Of a stretch of 64,000 nt of DNA, positions 63,401 through 64,000 are shown piece after piece. The stretch is from Beaufortia kweichowensis (Eukaryota > Chordata > Actinopteri > Cypriniformes > Gastromyzontidae). The DNA is taken from assembly GCA_019155185.1 (NCBI GenBank), contig CM032809.1, positions 4,831,621 through 4,895,620 of the forward strand. The letters are read 5' to 3'. A model generated the notes under the pieces. The model was not told where the DNA came from. It was given only the letters and a program-made list of their open reading frames with translations, and did no database searches. Each line of letters opens with the position of its first letter. Position 1 is the stretch's first letter. The position numbers and the translations under genes were made by a program.

Positions 63401-64000
63401 CATCCATTTTGCTTTTAAACTCCTTGATGCTCTCTTGTAGTTGTTGTCTTTGTTGTTCCAGTTCAGCTTTCATGGTCTTGTTTTCATCAATCAATCGAAC
63501 AGCTTTTTGCTGCTGTTGATCCAAAGCATTTTCTCTCTTTTCCAGTTGCATTTTCTCAGCCATGACAGATTTTCTTAGGATATCCATGTCTTTCTGCTGT
63601 TCGTCAAGTTCATTTTCTTTAGTTTTCAGTTCAGTTTGTTTAAATCTTACATCATTCAATGTGTTTTCCACTGCGTCCTTCTGCTCGGCCATATCAGAAA
63701 TCATCTGTTCCAAAGCCTGTCTCTCTTTTTGCAGCTCTTGCATTGTAAAGTCATTCATCATCTGTTGTTTTTCAAGATTCTCTCTTAGGATCTCATTATC
63801 TGCTTTGCTCTTCTCCATGTCATCTTTTTGTGTTTGAAGTAGTAACAGATCAGACTCCATCACCTTTTTTTGTCTTTCAATTTCAACATGCATGGTGTTA
63901 AGCTCTTCTTCCTTTCTTCTTATGTCCTCCAGCATCTTCTGAGTGTTCTCTTTGTCTGTTTGCTCTGCCCTCTTCTTCTCGATCTTTATTTCCTCCTTAA
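60480..64000 (-). CDS. Long coiled-coil protein, C-terminal part (partial; unrecognised family)
   Basis: One open frame runs from the window edge to a TAA at 60480-60482, at least 1,173 codons without an intron. The frame is already open upstream of the ATG at 63935, so that Met need not be the start. Numbering below counts it as 1. Nearly the whole protein is charged heptad sequence rich in Glu, Lys and Gln, predicting a long, mostly parallel coiled coil. Residues about 2-210 and 218-420 are a diverged duplication. Residues about 540-800 are less regular and Ser/Thr-rich. The coil resumes at about 800-1040. The tail is basic (RRRRLLHWIRRR), then C1132-C1136, then an acidic end (IEEEEQDSL). 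It has no transmembrane segment. It resembles golgin-, trichohyalin- or interaptin-like models in fish annotations, but low-complexity coils match many families. A role as a membrane-tethered scaffold is inference only. Confidence 0.88.
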   Translation of the reverse strand, partial: KEEIKIEKKRAEQTDKENTQKMLEDIRRKEEELNTMHVEIERQKKVMESDLLLLQTQKDDMEKSKADNEILRENLEKQQMMNDFTMQELQKERQALEQMISDMAEQKDAVENTLNDVRFKQTELKTKENELDEQQKDMDILRKSVMAEKMQLEKRENALDQQQQKAVRLIDENKTMKAELEQQRQQLQESIKEFKSKMDDPELINRLQKIMEETKTEKEHVEESTQHFEKKREDLERLSKDIQRRKEELQSLNVEIERSKQEMAHNKVVFEIEMQNLEQRRADLMTELDELEVKTKRKEVEIAMMEGEKHIQTVRKDAEAEKKVVEHREADLELQLDLQKQKEELQKLRNKVDEEKHQLEKRKVMLDQQQQEAEDIMAINKHDKEILEKEKSELDKNRHILNENIQREQEQLDKLKRDIEKDKEVIERSKEIIEKEKYCIMKDRDALNALKEEEEFRKQSIQRKLSLLQREKDMITKEKEDMEGIEEEKNRAKQEIEVMALQILEHKTQLKTLMEQTNRQISELEMLNKEIEEKRREKAMGDTTKSIVDVLKDKDQVYESKTDVPQMYNHRQIKTTLIHAETQTSLDDVKTELDSRQKETEETETTKMQQPTDSIVTTMEDLCTFEMLPESQESLKEETSERSRDKEKLLKLTQDKEALTNILDEKNKEIETIKETFQREMEELEKTTVTVKEQKEKVEAENEMLKRKQSELQQEILKIQREIKIQRERKVEETTEIIHKTSSEMQDTTDVQDMEKTDGDSSLKQTGKFMPKTEKVTQSNAETQMSTSDYTQQEASQLTQLSGDDEMMPPELQIERDETENQMMQTSLLELDEAQADLQKTRDECKAAEEEKLEIMESIEKRRKSLEKVHAEVLRLGEETEHLTQSCESKRSELQRIEADIQKQKMTVKKNQLDTEIQSQDVSKTEKQEFIKIHTEDIKQRRHQEAQTEEHTLTDRDVLPQKEEMDLMKMRIQEMKEELENRLKVIQRSELEKLGIQKEKIELELRKAEIERYNEALQCEKETERLKIMEREKEILLLRECLLIEINQLRSEGTPTSTQHLERRDAALRMDRLRRVTDRAVQTLMLEGEGEQIGGAQRLTEQQVERSGRVEIYLDVREEDRQDVLRTQSQIQAAAAGSASRRRRLLHWIRRRCCCCCSRNPRHIEEEEQDSL
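60528..60542 (-). other. Pentacysteine motif in coiled-coil protein tail
   Basis: Five consecutive Cys codons, using both TGC and TGT, follow IRRR and precede SRNPRHIEEEE. Cys clusters next to basic and hydrophobic residues are typical S-palmitoylation sites. The mixed codons argue against a simple trinucleotide slippage artefact. Confidence 0.85.

Overview
This window is vertebrate nuclear DNA from a teleost fish, most likely a cyprinid (carp, minnow or Danio type). The reasons are an intron-rich gene with GT-AG splice sites, AT-rich introns and intergenic DNA, many short inverted-repeat DNA transposons of kinds I know from cyprinid genomes, and dinucleotide microsatellites. There is no prokaryotic gene organisation, CRISPR array, intact transposase or viral gene.

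Gene 1, minus strand, about 1-40,430: the 5' part of thsd7a (thrombospondin type-1 domain-containing 7A). Four coding exons can be placed to the base, and their reading frame is continuous across every splice junction. They are exon 1 (39814-39961; start codon and signal peptide), exon 2 (9731-10685; 955 bp), exon 3 (6496-6744) and exon 4 (3592-3773). Together they encode about the first 511 residues. Intron 1 is about 29 kb. The remaining exons must lie to the left of the window. The 5' leader carries a long GA microsatellite, and a second one forms the pyrimidine tract of the exon 4 acceptor.

Intergenic region, about 40,430-59,380: about 19 kb with no recognisable gene. It holds interspersed MITE-like repeats, one degenerate tRNA-derived SINE head, and a few repeat-poor stretches that could be regulatory.

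Gene 2, minus strand, 60480 to beyond 64000: the 3' part of an unrecognised long coiled-coil protein. At least 1,173 codons are uninterrupted and the frame is still open at the window edge. It has an internal duplication of about 210 residues, four spaced 'QT' motifs, and an unusual C-terminal tail: a basic stretch, then five consecutive cysteines, then an acidic end. Two AATAAA signals at 59383-59404 are plausible 3' ends.

The two genes point the same way. Nothing in the sequence links them functionally. The most interesting items are the coiled-coil gene with its pentacysteine tail, the microsatellite acting as a splice-site tract, and several multi-copy repeat families that can be defined within the window itself.
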